Source of the DNA: an uncultured Lachnospiraceae bacterium
GTDB taxonomy: Bacteria > Bacillota > Clostridia > Lachnospirales > Lachnospiraceae
Assembly: GCA_910585545.1 (NCBI GenBank)
Contig: CAJUFN010000003.1
Location: 132,462-196,461, forward strand
Reading direction: 5' to 3'
Length of the DNA: 64,000 nucleotides
How positions within the stretch are numbered: position 1 is the first letter of the stretch; each line of letters begins with the position of its first letter. The position numbers and the translations under genes are program-made. Shown one piece after another: positions 1 to 8,436 of the stretch. The notes under the pieces were generated by a model, which was not told the origin of the DNA, ran no database searches, and worked only from the letters and a program-made list of their open reading frames with translations.

Positions 1-1387
1 TTTTCTCGATCCCCTGATAAATACCAAGCCCATGATTTTCATGTACTACATAATCTCCGACTTTTAGCTCTGTAAAACTATTTATCTTTTTTCCTTCATA
101 GCTTTTTCGTTTCTTTTTCTTCTTTACACGCCCGAAAATGTCGGTCTCCGCGATGACAATGAATTTTAACATCGGGTATTCATAGCCATTGGCAACATGC
201 CCGTAAGAGACCAGAATCTCTCCCGGCTCCACTTCTCGCTCCAAATCCTCACTGTAATAACTTTTCAGATTATAGTCCCTGAAATCCTCGGCAAGACGTT
301 TTGCCCTCGTTCTTGACCCCGACAATAAAACAACACGGTATTCATTTCGCATAAACCGTTTCAAATCTTTGATCAACATATCAAAACTGCTGTTATACGA
401 ATTTACGCTCTTGGCAAGTACACTGTACATTGCTTGGATTTTCATTTCTTTCGCACGTACTTCTAAAGCCGAAAATGCCACTCCGGCATACCGCTCCATC
501 TTTGCCGCAATCTCTTTTGGCGTATACAGCTTCGCCTCTGCCGTTGTCACTTCGTATCCGCTTTCCATACGATTCGCCTGTGCGGTCAGAAACTCCTTTT
601 GCACCGCCTCTCCCTTTTCCATAAGACGCATCGGTTCATCAAGAAACAATATACTTTCTTTTTCAGGAAAATAATCTAAAAATGTAACTCTTCCTTCCGT
701 CTCTTCTACGAATTCCGTTGCCGGATAGACGACTGCCTCTTCAAGATTCTCGATCGAACGCTGACTTTCCAGATCAAACGTACGGATGGAATCCACCTCA
801 TCCCCCCAAAGCTCAATACGAACCGGTACTTCCTCCGTCAATGGATAGACATCAATGATTCCTCCTCGAACCGCAAACTGTCCAATTCCTTCAATCTGCG
901 CTTCTCTTTCGTAGCCAAGGCCGGATATCTTCTGTATCAGCTCCTCCATATCTACAGTATCTCCCAAGAGAATGCTGATACTTCTCTTCTTCACTTCCTC
1001 CAAAGGGAGCAATGAATCCATAAACCCATCAAAACTTGTAACAACTGTCGCCTGCTCTTCCTCCAGTAAAGCCTGCACTACCTCCATGCGCTCTTTCAAA
1101 AGCTCCTTGCTCCTTAGATCCGCCTGGTAAAACAGCAAATCTTTTGCCGGATAAAGATAGGTATGCTCATCTAAAAACTTGTATTCTTCATAGATTTGCT
1201 TTGCTTTTAACTCACCGGAACAAGCGATGATTTTATATCGAAAACCATCGCTAAGTGCATACATCATATGTGTTTTCTGAGAATCTACACATCCCGCAAT
1301 CTGTAAAATCCCCGCCTGCTTTTGTAACTGTTTTCTGATGTCCAGAAGTTCTGCCAACCCTTCTAAAGGCTTTATAAGCGTCTGCAT
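1..1387 (-). CDS. mfd: Transcription-repair coupling factor Mfd, N-terminal part
   Basis: Mfd is the ATP-driven translocase that removes stalled RNA polymerase from damaged DNA and recruits UvrA. Only the first ~462 codons are in the window; the gene runs off the left edge, so the helicase motifs are not visible. The visible part shows the UvrB-like N-terminal module (a QFAVRGGIIDVYP segment near residue 170) and ends in the RNA-polymerase-interacting region with GDYVVHENHGLGIYQGIEK, which is diagnostic of Mfd. The ATG at 1385-1387 lies 3 bp after the pth stop codon, so pth and mfd are co-transcribed, an order common in Firmicutes. Identification is firm; the missing 3' part is due to the window edge. 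Confidence 0.95.
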   Translation of the reverse strand, partial: MQTLIKPLEGLAELLDIRKQLQKQAGILQIAGCVDSQKTHMMYALSDGFRYKIIACSGELKAKQIYEEYKFLDEHTYLYPAKDLLFYQADLRSKELLKERMEVVQALLEEEQATVVTSFDGFMDSLLPLEEVKKRSISILLGDTVDMEELIQKISGLGYEREAQIEGIGQFAVRGGIIDVYPLTEEVPVRIELWGDEVDSIRTFDLESQRSIENLEEAVVYPATEFVEETEGRVTFLDYFPEKESILFLDEPMRLMEKGEAVQKEFLTAQANRMESGYEVTTAEAKLYTPKEIAAKMERYAGVAFSALEVRAKEMKIQAMYSVLAKSVNSYNSSFDMLIKDLKRFMRNEYRVVLLSGSRTRAKRLAEDFRDYNLKSYYSEDLEREVEPGEILVSYGHVANGYEYPMLKFIVIAETDIFGRVKKKKKRKSYEGKKINSFTELKVGDYVVHENHGLGIYQGIEK

Positions 1388-1390
1388 CTG

Positions 1391-1975
1391 TCAGTTCTCC
1401 TTTCCAGCTACCTTTGTATTAAACGCATTCATCGCGCCGTCAACGTCACCTTGTACGATCCTTGCCGCTGCCATGACCGCTTTGTCATATCCTTCTTCCA
1501 TCTGCACCCTCTCGGTCTTTGAGAAATGTCCCAGAACATAATCCGCCAGATCATATCCTTTTGGTTTTTCTCCTACCCCTACTTTGATTCTTGGAAATAC
1601 ATTGCTCCCCAAATGTGCGATAATATTTTTAATTCCATTGTGGCCGCCTGCACTTCCCTTCTTACGGATACGAAGCTGTCCTACATCAAGACTGATATCA
1701 TCATAGATGACAAGCAGCTCTTCGTCCGGATCCAGTTTATAAAATTCAACTGCACTTCTTATACTTTCTCCGCTTAAATTCATAAATGTCTGCGGTTTCA
1801 AAAGAAGTACTTTCTGACCTTCGATTACCCCCTTGCCGCAATATGCGCGGTGTTTTTTGATATCCATGGCAATCCCATATTTATCCGCTATCTTATCTAT
1901 GACGTCAAATCCTACATTATGTCTTGTTTTTTCATATTCCTTTGATGGATTTCCAAGTCCAGCTATTATAAACAT
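1391..1975 (-). CDS. pth: Peptidyl-tRNA hydrolase
   Basis: This cytoplasmic esterase releases tRNA from peptidyl-tRNA that has dropped off the ribosome. The protein is 194 aa, the normal family length. It has the GLGNP start (Asn9), the catalytic TRHNVG motif with His19, the Asp-bearing YDDISLDVG segment, and the KGSAGGHNGIKNII motif. It is followed 3 bp later by mfd, forming a two-gene unit. A good sigma-A promoter lies 25-53 bp upstream. The start at 1975 gives the canonical N-terminus MFIIAGLGNP. Confidence 0.96.
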   Translation of the reverse strand: MFIIAGLGNPSKEYEKTRHNVGFDVIDKIADKYGIAMDIKKHRAYCGKGVIEGQKVLLLKPQTFMNLSGESIRSAVEFYKLDPDEELLVIYDDISLDVGQLRIRKKGSAGGHNGIKNIIAHLGSNVFPRIKVGVGEKPKGYDLADYVLGHFSKTERVQMEEGYDKAVMAAARIVQGDVDGAMNAFNTKVAGKEN

Positions 1976-1999
1976 CTTTTTTCACCCCATTCTTTCTCT

Positions 2000-2028
2000 A
2001 TTCTACTAAAGACCTTTCTATTTGTCAC
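2000..2028 (-). promoter_or_regulatory. Sigma-A type promoter of pth-mfd
   Basis: Read on the minus strand, GTGACA (2023-2028) and TAGAAT (2000-2005) are separated by exactly 17 bp and precede the pth start by about 25 bp. Each hexamer matches consensus at 5 of 6 positions. Confidence 0.6.
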
Positions 2029-2063
2029 GCAGTATTTCCCTTTCCGGTTCTTCCCTCTCTTAT

Positions 2064-2092
2064 GCATATTTTTCCATTTTCATTCATACACT
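2064..2092 (+). promoter_or_regulatory. Sigma-E type (mother-cell) promoter
   Basis: GCATATT (2064-2070), a 14-bp gap, then CATACACT (2085-2092). This fits the known Bacillus sigma-E consensus (KMATATT, 14-15 bp, CATACAHT) at every position. It lies about 48 bp upstream of the 2140 ATG and points at that plus-strand gene. It implies mother-cell expression during sporulation. Confidence 0.6.
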
Positions 2093-2139
2093 ATATTAAA
2101 AGCAAAAATTTATTTTTATCATAATCAGGAGGGTTTTTC

Positions 2140-2577
2140 ATGAGTTCCAAAACGAAAATTGTCGTTCTTCATATGAAAGAAATCATCTACACCGTATTAT
2201 TTGTTATCCTGGGAATTCTTCTCCTTATACTGCTTGCAGTCATGTTCTTCCCAAAAGATAAAGAGACATCCACCGGCACGGCAAACTATACGCCTGGCGT
2301 CTATACCTCCTCCGTTACCTTAAATAACATGGAACTTTTGCTTGAGGTAACCGTAGATGAATCACATATCAATTCCATCCGCTGTTCCAATCTTGATGAG
2401 ACCGTTACCACCATGTATCCGCTCTTTTTACCGGCGGTCGAAGACATCGCCGATCAAGTTTGTGAAACACAGTCGCTGGAAAACATCTCCTATGCCGAGG
2501 AAAATACTTACACATCGCAAGTCATCTTAAATGCCATCGACGATGCACTGCAAAAAGCAAAAGTGGACGGGGAATAA
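2140..2577 (+). CDS. Membrane-anchored FMN-binding-like small protein, likely sporulation-expressed
   Basis: The protein is 145 aa. A hydrophobic helix (residues ~14-35) follows a short basic N-terminus and anchors an extracytoplasmic domain. That domain resembles the FMN-bind fold: a YTPGVYTSSVTLNN strand, a VTVDESHINSI strand, and an NTYTSQVILNAIDDALQKA ending. Flavinylated members carry an SGA(S/T) acceptor motif; here the position reads AEENTYTS, so covalent FMN attachment looks unlikely. AGGAGGG at 2127-2133 is a strong ribosome-binding site 6 bp before the ATG. It is a lone plus-strand gene among minus-strand neighbours, with a sigma-E-like promoter. The fold assignment is by pattern only and the function is unknown. 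Confidence 0.75.
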   Translation: MSSKTKIVVLHMKEIIYTVLFVILGILLLILLAVMFFPKDKETSTGTANYTPGVYTSSVTLNNMELLLEVTVDESHINSIRCSNLDETVTTMYPLFLPAVEDIADQVCETQSLENISYAEENTYTSQVILNAIDDALQKAKVDGE

Positions 2578-2587
2578 TCCTCCGTCC
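2565..2587 (+). terminator. Short hairpin at the convergent gene ends
   Basis: GGACGG (2565-2570) pairs with CCGTCC (2582-2587) across the stop codon of the plus-strand gene. The pyrimidine-rich downstream tract has only a short T run, so this is a weak terminator call. Confidence 0.3.
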
Positions 2588-2623
2588 ATTTCCTCTTTTC
2601 CAGAATCAATCGTCACTTAAGAC

Positions 2624-2887
2624 TTATCCTTCCACGATCAGATACTGTCCGCTTGAAAGCGGAAATACTTCTGAAGCTTCTTCTAATTCGTCATAAGACA
2701 TTCCATCCACATCCGCTCCATTTTCTTCAAAGTATTCCTTTACTTCCTGGATTGAATCCACAACAACTGCCATGCAGTCTTCCAGAAAGGCTTCTGCCTC
2801 CTCCAACGTCTCTGCGACTGGCTCGTCAAACAGCTGCGACTGTTTTTGTAAAAATGTCTTTATGCACTCCTCATCATATTCATACAT
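2624..2887 (-). CDS. Small acidic protein of unknown function
   Basis: An 87-aa, strongly acidic protein with no membrane segment or signal peptide and no recognisable catalytic motif. The C-terminal half (YDELEEASEVFPLSSGQYLIVEG) looks like a compact alpha/beta end. The upstream ATG at 2896 directly abuts GGAGG, which is too close to work as a start. The ATG at 2887 has GGAGG 9 bp upstream and is preferred. It follows the HAD phosphatase by about 25 bp and is probably co-transcribed with it. I do not recognise its function. Confidence 0.7.
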   Translation of the reverse strand: MYEYDEECIKTFLQKQSQLFDEPVAETLEEAEAFLEDCMAVVVDSIQEVKEYFEENGADVDGMSYDELEEASEVFPLSSGQYLIVEG

Positions 2888-2912
2888 GTTTTCCATCCTC
2901 CCTTATGTAATA

Positions 2913-3563
2913 TTATATCCATTTCTTTAATTCTTCCGGACAATCCACCATATCTTTTGCTCCGGCGCGTCCTAACATCTCTCTTGTGCGAAATCCCCAT
3001 GTCACGCCAATGGTTTTCGCTCCGGCGGCCTCTCCTGTAAGGATGTCTACTTCCGAATCTCCTACATAGAGACATTCTTCCGGTAAAACCTCAAGTTGTT
3101 CTAAAATATAAAGAACCCCTGCCGGATCCGGTTTTCGCTTGATTTTGTCACATTGCCCCTGAACATGGGAAAATATCTCTTCTCCAAAAAAAGTTCTCAC
3201 GACCTTTATCGTCTGTCCATGCGGCTTATTGGAAAGAACCGCAAGCTTAAGTCCTGCTTCTTTCATATACGCTAACAATTCAGGAATCCCTTCATACGGC
3301 TTCACTTTATAGGTACAGTTTATGCCAAAAATCCGCTTATATACCTCCTCGGCCTCTTCTATTTTCGTAAGCTTAACATCTCCGGCGGCCTCGAGCGCTT
3401 TTTCTAACAGTACCTTAGCTCCATTGCCCACAAATTGCCTGCATTGATCTGCTGTAATACAAGGAAGTTTTAGCTCTTTTAATGTTGCATTGACGGAGTA
3501 TATTAATGACTCCAACGTGTCTGTCAATGTTCCGTCCAAATCAAATATACAAGCTTTATACAT
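2913..3563 (-). CDS. HAD-superfamily phosphatase, phosphoglycolate phosphatase-like
   Basis: A 216-aa HAD hydrolase. Motif I is FDLDGTLTDT with nucleophile Asp8 and acid/base Asp10. Motif II is LAVLSNKP, and a lysine in KRKPDP serves as motif III. YVGDSEVDI is motif IV and supplies the Mg-binding acidic residues. A helical type C1 cap sits between motifs I and II. The closest named families are phosphoglycolate phosphatase (Gph) and pyrophosphatase PpaX, and sequence alone does not fix the substrate. It lies between sigG and the small acidic gene, with a terminator separating it from sigG. Confidence 0.88.
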   Translation of the reverse strand: MYKACIFDLDGTLTDTLESLIYSVNATLKELKLPCITADQCRQFVGNGAKVLLEKALEAAGDVKLTKIEEAEEVYKRIFGINCTYKVKPYEGIPELLAYMKEAGLKLAVLSNKPHGQTIKVVRTFFGEEIFSHVQGQCDKIKRKPDPAGVLYILEQLEVLPEECLYVGDSEVDILTGEAAGAKTIGVTWGFRTREMLGRAGAKDMVDCPEELKKWI

Positions 3564-3639
3564 TCTGTTTCACCCCTTTGTATCAATATCATATTATGAA
3601 CCTTGCCAAATTTCAACTACTATCTTACGTTTGTTCAAC

Positions 3640-3664
3640 AAAAAAGGAGCTCCCGCCCCTTTTT
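3640..3664 (-). terminator. Rho-independent terminator of sigG
   Basis: Minus-strand hairpin: AAAAAGG plus two further pairs, a 6-nt CGGGAG loop, then the complementary arm ending in T6. It begins at the sigG stop codon. Confidence 0.7.
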
Positions 3665-4446
3665 CATCGCTCTTTGAGATATTGCCTCATCATCGCAAGT
3701 GCATTCTTTTCCAGCCTGCTTACCTGAGCCTGTGAGATATTGACTTCCTGTGCTACTTCCATCTGTGTCTTCCCCTCAAAAAACCGAAGATTGATAATAT
3801 AACGTTCCCTCTCCCCAAGCCTCTTCATTGCCGCCTCCAAAGAAAGGCTCTCAATCCATTTTTCTTCTTTATTATTCTTATCGCTGATCTGATCCATCAC
3901 ATACAGTGCATCGCCGCCGTCACTGTAAACCGGTTCATACAAACTTACCGGCGTCTGTATTGCATCCAAAGCGAACACGATATCCTCTTTGGAAATTCCG
4001 ATTTCCTCCGCGATTTCCTGCACTGTCGGCTCCTTCAAATGTGTTTTCACATAATGTTCTTTTGCATAAATTGCCTTATACGCAGTATCCCGCAGGGAGC
4101 GGCTTACGCGTATAGAATTATTATCCCGCATATAACGTTTGATCTCTCCAATAATCATGGGAACTGCATAAGTCGAAAACTTCACCATCATGTCCGGATT
4201 AAAATTATTGACCGCTTTGATAAGACCTATACAGCCAATCTGAAACAGATCATCTGCATTTTCATTACTGTTCGAAAAACGCTTGATCACACTTAATACT
4301 AGCCTTAAATTCCCCTTAATATAAGTTTCTTTCGCCTCTTCATCCCCTTCCTTGATCCTTCTAAACAACTCCTCTTTTTCCTTTTCCTTAAGAAGTGGTA
4401 ATTTAGATGTATCCACTCCGCATATTTCTACTTTATTCAACGCCAT
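3664..4446 (-). CDS. sigG: RNA polymerase sigma-G factor (forespore)
   Basis: Late forespore-specific sigma factor. The protein is 260 aa. The N-terminus reads NKVEICGVDTSKLPLL, a signature of SigG. Region 2 contains DDLFQIGCIGLIKAVNNF and KFSTYAVPMIIGEIKRY, region 3 has RVSRSLRDTAYKA, and region 4 ends in QMEVAQEVNISQAQVSRLEK as the -35-binding helix-turn-helix. The ATG at 4455 touches GGAGG directly. The ATG at 4446 has GGAGG 9 bp upstream, so 4446 is the likely start. sigG sits a few kb downstream of spoIIGA-sigE, as in Bacillus, but here an LCP gene and a nuclease gene intervene. Confidence 0.96.
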   Translation of the reverse strand: MALNKVEICGVDTSKLPLLKEKEKEELFRRIKEGDEEAKETYIKGNLRLVLSVIKRFSNSNENADDLFQIGCIGLIKAVNNFNPDMMVKFSTYAVPMIIGEIKRYMRDNNSIRVSRSLRDTAYKAIYAKEHYVKTHLKEPTVQEIAEEIGISKEDIVFALDAIQTPVSLYEPVYSDGGDALYVMDQISDKNNKEEKWIESLSLEAAMKRLGERERYIINLRFFEGKTQMEVAQEVNISQAQVSRLEKNALAMMRQYLKER

Positions 4447-4472
4447 TGCTGTCATCCTCCCAGAAATATTTC

Positions 4473-4501
4473 TAGTAGGATTTTTTGCATTTCCATGTTC
4501 A
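4473..4501 (-). promoter_or_regulatory. Possible sigma-F/G promoter of sigG
   Basis: On the minus strand TGAACA (4496-4501), a 16-bp spacer and CCTACTA (4473-4479) resemble the forespore sigma consensus (TGMATA and CATACTA) with one mismatch in each box. It sits 27 bp upstream of the sigG start. This fits the known sigma-F start and sigma-G autoregulation of sigG in Bacillus. Confidence 0.4.
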
Positions 4502-4533
4502 TCTATTCAACCGCAGAAAAAATATAAAAATTA

Positions 4534-4563
4534 ATAGACCTTGACAATCCCGTCAAGGTCTAT
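4534..4563 (-). terminator. Rho-independent terminator after the LCP gene
   Basis: A perfect 12-bp stem (4534-4545 with 4552-4563) around a 6-nt loop, followed on the minus strand by a T-rich tract. It separates the LCP gene from sigG. Confidence 0.8.
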
Positions 4564-4597
4564 GTTCCGCATGGATATATATTTTATTTTTTATTAT

Positions 4598-6004
4598 CTA
4601 TTCCAGTTTTTCTCCTGCCTCTACCGCATTGATCATACTTTCGATATTCGCAATCGATTCCATGTCCGGAATTGTTACATAAAGAGAATTTCCGCTATAT
4701 GAATAGCAATATGCGCGGTCACCGGTACCCGTTGCTGCTACCGAATGGATATTCCATCCCTTGAGCGTCGTCAACTGATTCTTTACGAGACTTTGCATTT
4801 GCTTTTCCGTCATGTTTGTCTCTGCGCTTTCACTGACTTTATCTAACAGCTTCGGAGCACGCACCAAAATCATCGGCGACATTACTTTCTTGATCATCGC
4901 CTCGATCACCGCCTGCTGATGCTTTCCACGCTGATTATCCCCATCCGGAAGATTATGTCTCTCACGGCAAAATGCAAGCGCTTGTTTCCCGTTGAAATGA
5001 TTCATGCCTTCCTTCACATCCATCACACATTCCGAGTCTTCACTCGTTGTAAATGCCATATCAGATTTTACATCAATACCGCCAAGAACATCTACCATTT
5101 CTATCAAAGAAGTAAAATTCACACGCACATAGAACGGTACTTCCATCTCATACAACGCTCCTAAGGTTGCCATAGAACGGTCGATCCCGTAGATACCTGC
5201 ATGGGTCAGTTTATCCTTTTCCCCATTGGTCACACCCGGAATCTCCACATAATAATCTCTCGGGGTCGTCGTCAGAAGTACCTCATGCGTATTCGGATTC
5301 ACCGTAGCTATGATATTCACATCGCTTCGGCTCTCCTGCGTAATCTCTCCATACACATCAATACCGCTGATATAAATGCTAAATGGCTCTTTCGCAGTAT
5401 TAATGCCGCTGACATCGGCAAGATTCTGACCCTCTACGCTGATTTTATCCAAAGCTGCCTTCGTAATAATACTGTAATAACAGCCCCCTGCCGCAAGCAG
5501 TATCATACCGCAGGCAAGAACCCTTCCGGCTCCTGCTTTTTTCTTCTTGTTCTGCATCCGGTAGGCCGCCATCACAAGGAGTATCCATAAAAGAGCTAAG
5601 ATCGCAATATAATGCAGCGGAATCATTCCCAAATACAAAAATGCTGCTAAAAGGCAACCTCCGGCTGCCATCTGCACCTTCGCAAGTCCGCCTCCCTTTG
5701 GCTTTGCAGGAGCCTCTTTTTTCTGCTGCGAAGAATTCCTCCTCTGCCCTTGCCTAGGCCGCCGATTCTGATTCTGATATCTCCGGTCCAAATCCTCCGC
5801 ACTGCGTCTTCTTCTAACCGGCATCTCTTCCTCTATTTCTATATCATCTATTTCTATATCATCATAATCATCCATACCATATTCTATTTCATATGGATCA
5901 TAATCTCTCATTCTTGCATGATTCTTCTGTCTTTCCAGCTGTCTTTTTTTCCTTCTTTTTAATTCCTCGTACTCTTCCCTTTCACGTCTTCCTGGTCTGG
6001 CCAT
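4598..6004 (-). CDS. LytR-CpsA-Psr (LCP) family glycopolymer ligase
   Basis: LCP proteins transfer undecaprenyl-linked anionic glycopolymers onto peptidoglycan on the outer membrane face. The protein is 468 aa. The first ~110 residues are a very charged, Arg/Glu/Asp-rich cytoplasmic region. Two or three hydrophobic helices follow (residues ~112-180), then the LCP domain. Visible LCP hallmarks are ISGIDVYG, SDVNIIATVNPNTHEVLLTTTPRDYYV, and the Arg-rich QALAFCRERHNLPDGDNQRGKHQQAVIEA, whose arginines bind the pyrophosphate. It has its own terminator downstream. It is one of two LCP genes here; the other closes the polysaccharide locus. Confidence 0.92.
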   Translation of the reverse strand: MARPGRREREEYEELKRRKKRQLERQKNHARMRDYDPYEIEYGMDDYDDIEIDDIEIEEEMPVRRRRSAEDLDRRYQNQNRRPRQGQRRNSSQQKKEAPAKPKGGGLAKVQMAAGGCLLAAFLYLGMIPLHYIAILALLWILLVMAAYRMQNKKKKAGAGRVLACGMILLAAGGCYYSIITKAALDKISVEGQNLADVSGINTAKEPFSIYISGIDVYGEITQESRSDVNIIATVNPNTHEVLLTTTPRDYYVEIPGVTNGEKDKLTHAGIYGIDRSMATLGALYEMEVPFYVRVNFTSLIEMVDVLGGIDVKSDMAFTTSEDSECVMDVKEGMNHFNGKQALAFCRERHNLPDGDNQRGKHQQAVIEAMIKKVMSPMILVRAPKLLDKVSESAETNMTEKQMQSLVKNQLTTLKGWNIHSVAATGTGDRAYCYSYSGNSLYVTIPDMESIANIESMINAVEAGEKLE

Positions 6005-6051
6005 CGTTTTCTCCTTTGTTAAATATTATTCTCCCCAAATTCTCAAACCTA

Positions 6052-7659
6052 TCAGCGATCCCACTTATCCGCCAGATTATGAATCTGATTCTCGAACTTT
6101 GCAAGATCTTTGTTGGCAAGCCCTTCATTCTTCATTACAACCTCAAGCAAACGTCTTGCTGCGATCACTACACGATCAAATGCATTACGTGCCCTCGCTG
6201 TTGACGGTTTTTCCGGCGCCTTTTTCTGTTTTTTGATTCCTTCACTTAGAATCATATTTGTCGCCAGATCTACGCATCCTCCGGAATATGGCGCAAATGC
6301 AGGTATCCCAAATGTTTTTGTTACCGTATCTGCAAACTCTTCCGTCACCGTATCCTCTCCATGTACTACAAATACGTGCTCCGGCTTCTTTTCAAAACCG
6401 TCCAGCCATGCAAGCAGGCCATTCCTGTCCGCATGTCCGCTAATCCCTCTCAGACTTTCAATCCTTGCTGCTACTTCAATCATCTCGCCAAATAACTTCA
6501 CACTCGCAGCGCCATCAAGAAGTTTTCTTCCGAGCGTACCCATTGCCTGATATCCCACAAACAATATCGTACACTCTTTCCTCCACAGATTGTGTTTCAG
6601 ATGATGACGGATACGCCCCGCCTCACACATGCCGGATGCGGAAATGATCACCTTCGGATTATCATTAAAATTGATCATCTTTGACTCATCACTGGTAACC
6701 GTAGTCTTAAGTCCAGGAAATACAAGCGGATTGATTCCTTTTTCCACGATCGCCATCGCTTCTTCATCAAAGCATCCTTTCATATTCTTTGTAAATACGT
6801 TTGTCGCTTCAATTGCAAGCGGGCTGTCTACATATACTTCAAAGCCCGGATACTCCGGAAGTAATTGTTTTTCTTTGATTTCACGAATAAAATACAATAA
6901 CTCCTGCGTCCTGCCAACTGCAAATGATGGTATCACTAAATTGCCGCCTTTGTCAAATGTCTCTTTCAAAATACGCATAAATTCGCCTATGTAATCGGGC
7001 ATCTCATCCCCATGTGTACGGTTGCCATAAGTAGATTCGATTACCACATAGTCTGCATCCTTAACCGGGGTCGGATCTTTGATAATTGGCTGATTCGTAT
7101 TTCCTACGTCTCCGGAGAACACGATCTTTTTTGTTGCCCCATCCTCCGTAATCCACACCTCGATACTGGCAGAGCCAAGCAGATGACCGACATCACCAAA
7201 TCTCACCTCAATCCCGTCATATAACGAAATCTTCTGATCATAATCACAAGGTGCGAACAACTCCACCGCTTCCAGCGCATCTTTCATCTCATACAATGGC
7301 TCATACAAGGCCGCTCCCGAACGCTTTGCTTTACGATTCCGCCACTCTGCCTCAAATTCCTGGATATGCGCGCTGTCTCGCAGCATGATATTGCAAAGAT
7401 CCGCGGTCGCAAAGGTAGAGACGATCTGTCCCTTAAATCCATGTTTACAAAGTAACGGAATCAATCCGGAATGATCAATATGCGCATGCGTCAGCAGGAT
7501 ACAGTCAATCTGATTCGGCGGCATGGGAATCTCCTGATTCTCATACAAATCCGGCCCTTGCTCCATTCCGCAATCAATCAAAATATGTCTGCCGGCAGCC
7601 TCCAGTAAATGGCAGCTTCCTGTCACTTCATGAGCTGCCCCGATAAATGTCAGCTTCAT
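6052..7659 (-). CDS. Metallo-beta-lactamase / beta-CASP family ribonuclease-like protein
   Basis: A 535-aa protein with the zinc-binding HAHIDHSG motif (His58, His60, Asp62, His63). The beta-CASP insert follows (ESTYGNRTH, VIPSFAVGRTQELLYF), then SASGMCEAGRIRHHL and SGHADRNGLLAWLDG. This is the architecture of CPSF73/YSH1-like exo/endoribonucleases (COG1236). A charged C-terminal extension of ~70 residues ends in FENQIHNLADKWDR and is of unknown role. It lies just after sigE. An RNA processing role is inferred from the family; no substrate is evident. Confidence 0.9.
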   Translation of the reverse strand: MKLTFIGAAHEVTGSCHLLEAAGRHILIDCGMEQGPDLYENQEIPMPPNQIDCILLTHAHIDHSGLIPLLCKHGFKGQIVSTFATADLCNIMLRDSAHIQEFEAEWRNRKAKRSGAALYEPLYEMKDALEAVELFAPCDYDQKISLYDGIEVRFGDVGHLLGSASIEVWITEDGATKKIVFSGDVGNTNQPIIKDPTPVKDADYVVIESTYGNRTHGDEMPDYIGEFMRILKETFDKGGNLVIPSFAVGRTQELLYFIREIKEKQLLPEYPGFEVYVDSPLAIEATNVFTKNMKGCFDEEAMAIVEKGINPLVFPGLKTTVTSDESKMINFNDNPKVIISASGMCEAGRIRHHLKHNLWRKECTILFVGYQAMGTLGRKLLDGAASVKLFGEMIEVAARIESLRGISGHADRNGLLAWLDGFEKKPEHVFVVHGEDTVTEEFADTVTKTFGIPAFAPYSGGCVDLATNMILSEGIKKQKKAPEKPSTARARNAFDRVVIAARRLLEVVMKNEGLANKDLAKFENQIHNLADKWDR

Positions 7660-7695
7660 AATGTCAACCCCTTTTTGTTTTATTGTACCACCATT

Positions 7696-8436
7696 TTATT
7701 CGAAACGCACCATCTCTTTTTTCAGTCTCTGCATAATCTTTTTCTCCAATCTTGAAATATAAGATTGTGAAATTCCCAAAATATCTGCTACTTCCTTTTG
7801 CGTCTTTTCTGTTCCATCCGGGGAATCCAGCCCAAAACGCATCATCACAATCGTCCGCTCTCTTGGCGACAGACAATTGATTGCTCTTCCAAGAAGTTTT
7901 CTTTCCACCTCATTTTCAATATCCCTCGAAATCGTGTCCTCTTCCGTTCCAAGAATATCCGAAAGCAGAAGTTCATTTCCATCCCAATCCACATTCAAAG
8001 GTTCGTTGATCGAAACTTCCATCTTCGTCTTACTCGTACGTCTCAAATACATGAGGATCTCATTCTCAATACATCTGGAAGCGTACGTTGCAAGTTTAAT
8101 ATTTTTATCCGGTTTGAATGTATTAATCGCCTTGATAAGCCCGATCGTACCTATGGAAATCAAGTCTTCTACTCCGACTCCGGTATTATCAAATTTCTTT
8201 GCTATGTATACGACAAGTCGTAAATTATGTTCAATCAAAAGTTTTTTTGCTCCCTCATCCCGTTCTGAGCCAAGTGCTCTGATCATCCTTGCCTCTTCTT
8301 CCACTTCTAACGGTGCCGGGAGTACTTCAGAACCTCCGATATAGTGTATATCCTGTTTTTCCGGGAAAAATACTGCCCGAAAATTCGGAACTAATTTTAA
8401 TTTAAACTGATTTGGTACATTTACTTTTATGACCAT
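7696..8436 (-). CDS. sigE: RNA polymerase sigma-E factor precursor (mother cell)
   Basis: Early mother-cell sigma factor, made as an inactive precursor. The protein is 246 aa. The first ~31 residues form the amphipathic pro-sequence preceding YIGGSE (residues 32-37), near the site where the SpoIIGA protease cuts. Region 2 shows NLRLVVYIAKKFDNTGVGVEDLISIGTIGLIKAINTF and KLATYASRCIENEILMYLRR. Region 4 ends in EVADILGISQSYISRLEK. It directly abuts the spoIIGA stop codon, and AGGAGG lies 7 bp before the ATG, so expression is coupled. Confidence 0.97.
   Translation of the reverse strand: MVIKVNVPNQFKLKLVPNFRAVFFPEKQDIHYIGGSEVLPAPLEVEEEARMIRALGSERDEGAKKLLIEHNLRLVVYIAKKFDNTGVGVEDLISIGTIGLIKAINTFKPDKNIKLATYASRCIENEILMYLRRTSKTKMEVSINEPLNVDWDGNELLLSDILGTEEDTISRDIENEVERKLLGRAINCLSPRERTIVMMRFGLDSPDGTEKTQKEVADILGISQSYISRLEKKIMQRLKKEMVRFE

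Noticed and set aside
1..1400. Plus-strand frames within mfd (for example near 369-674)
   Set aside because: They lie antisense to a clear, continuous Mfd coding region and have no ribosome-binding site or family resemblance.
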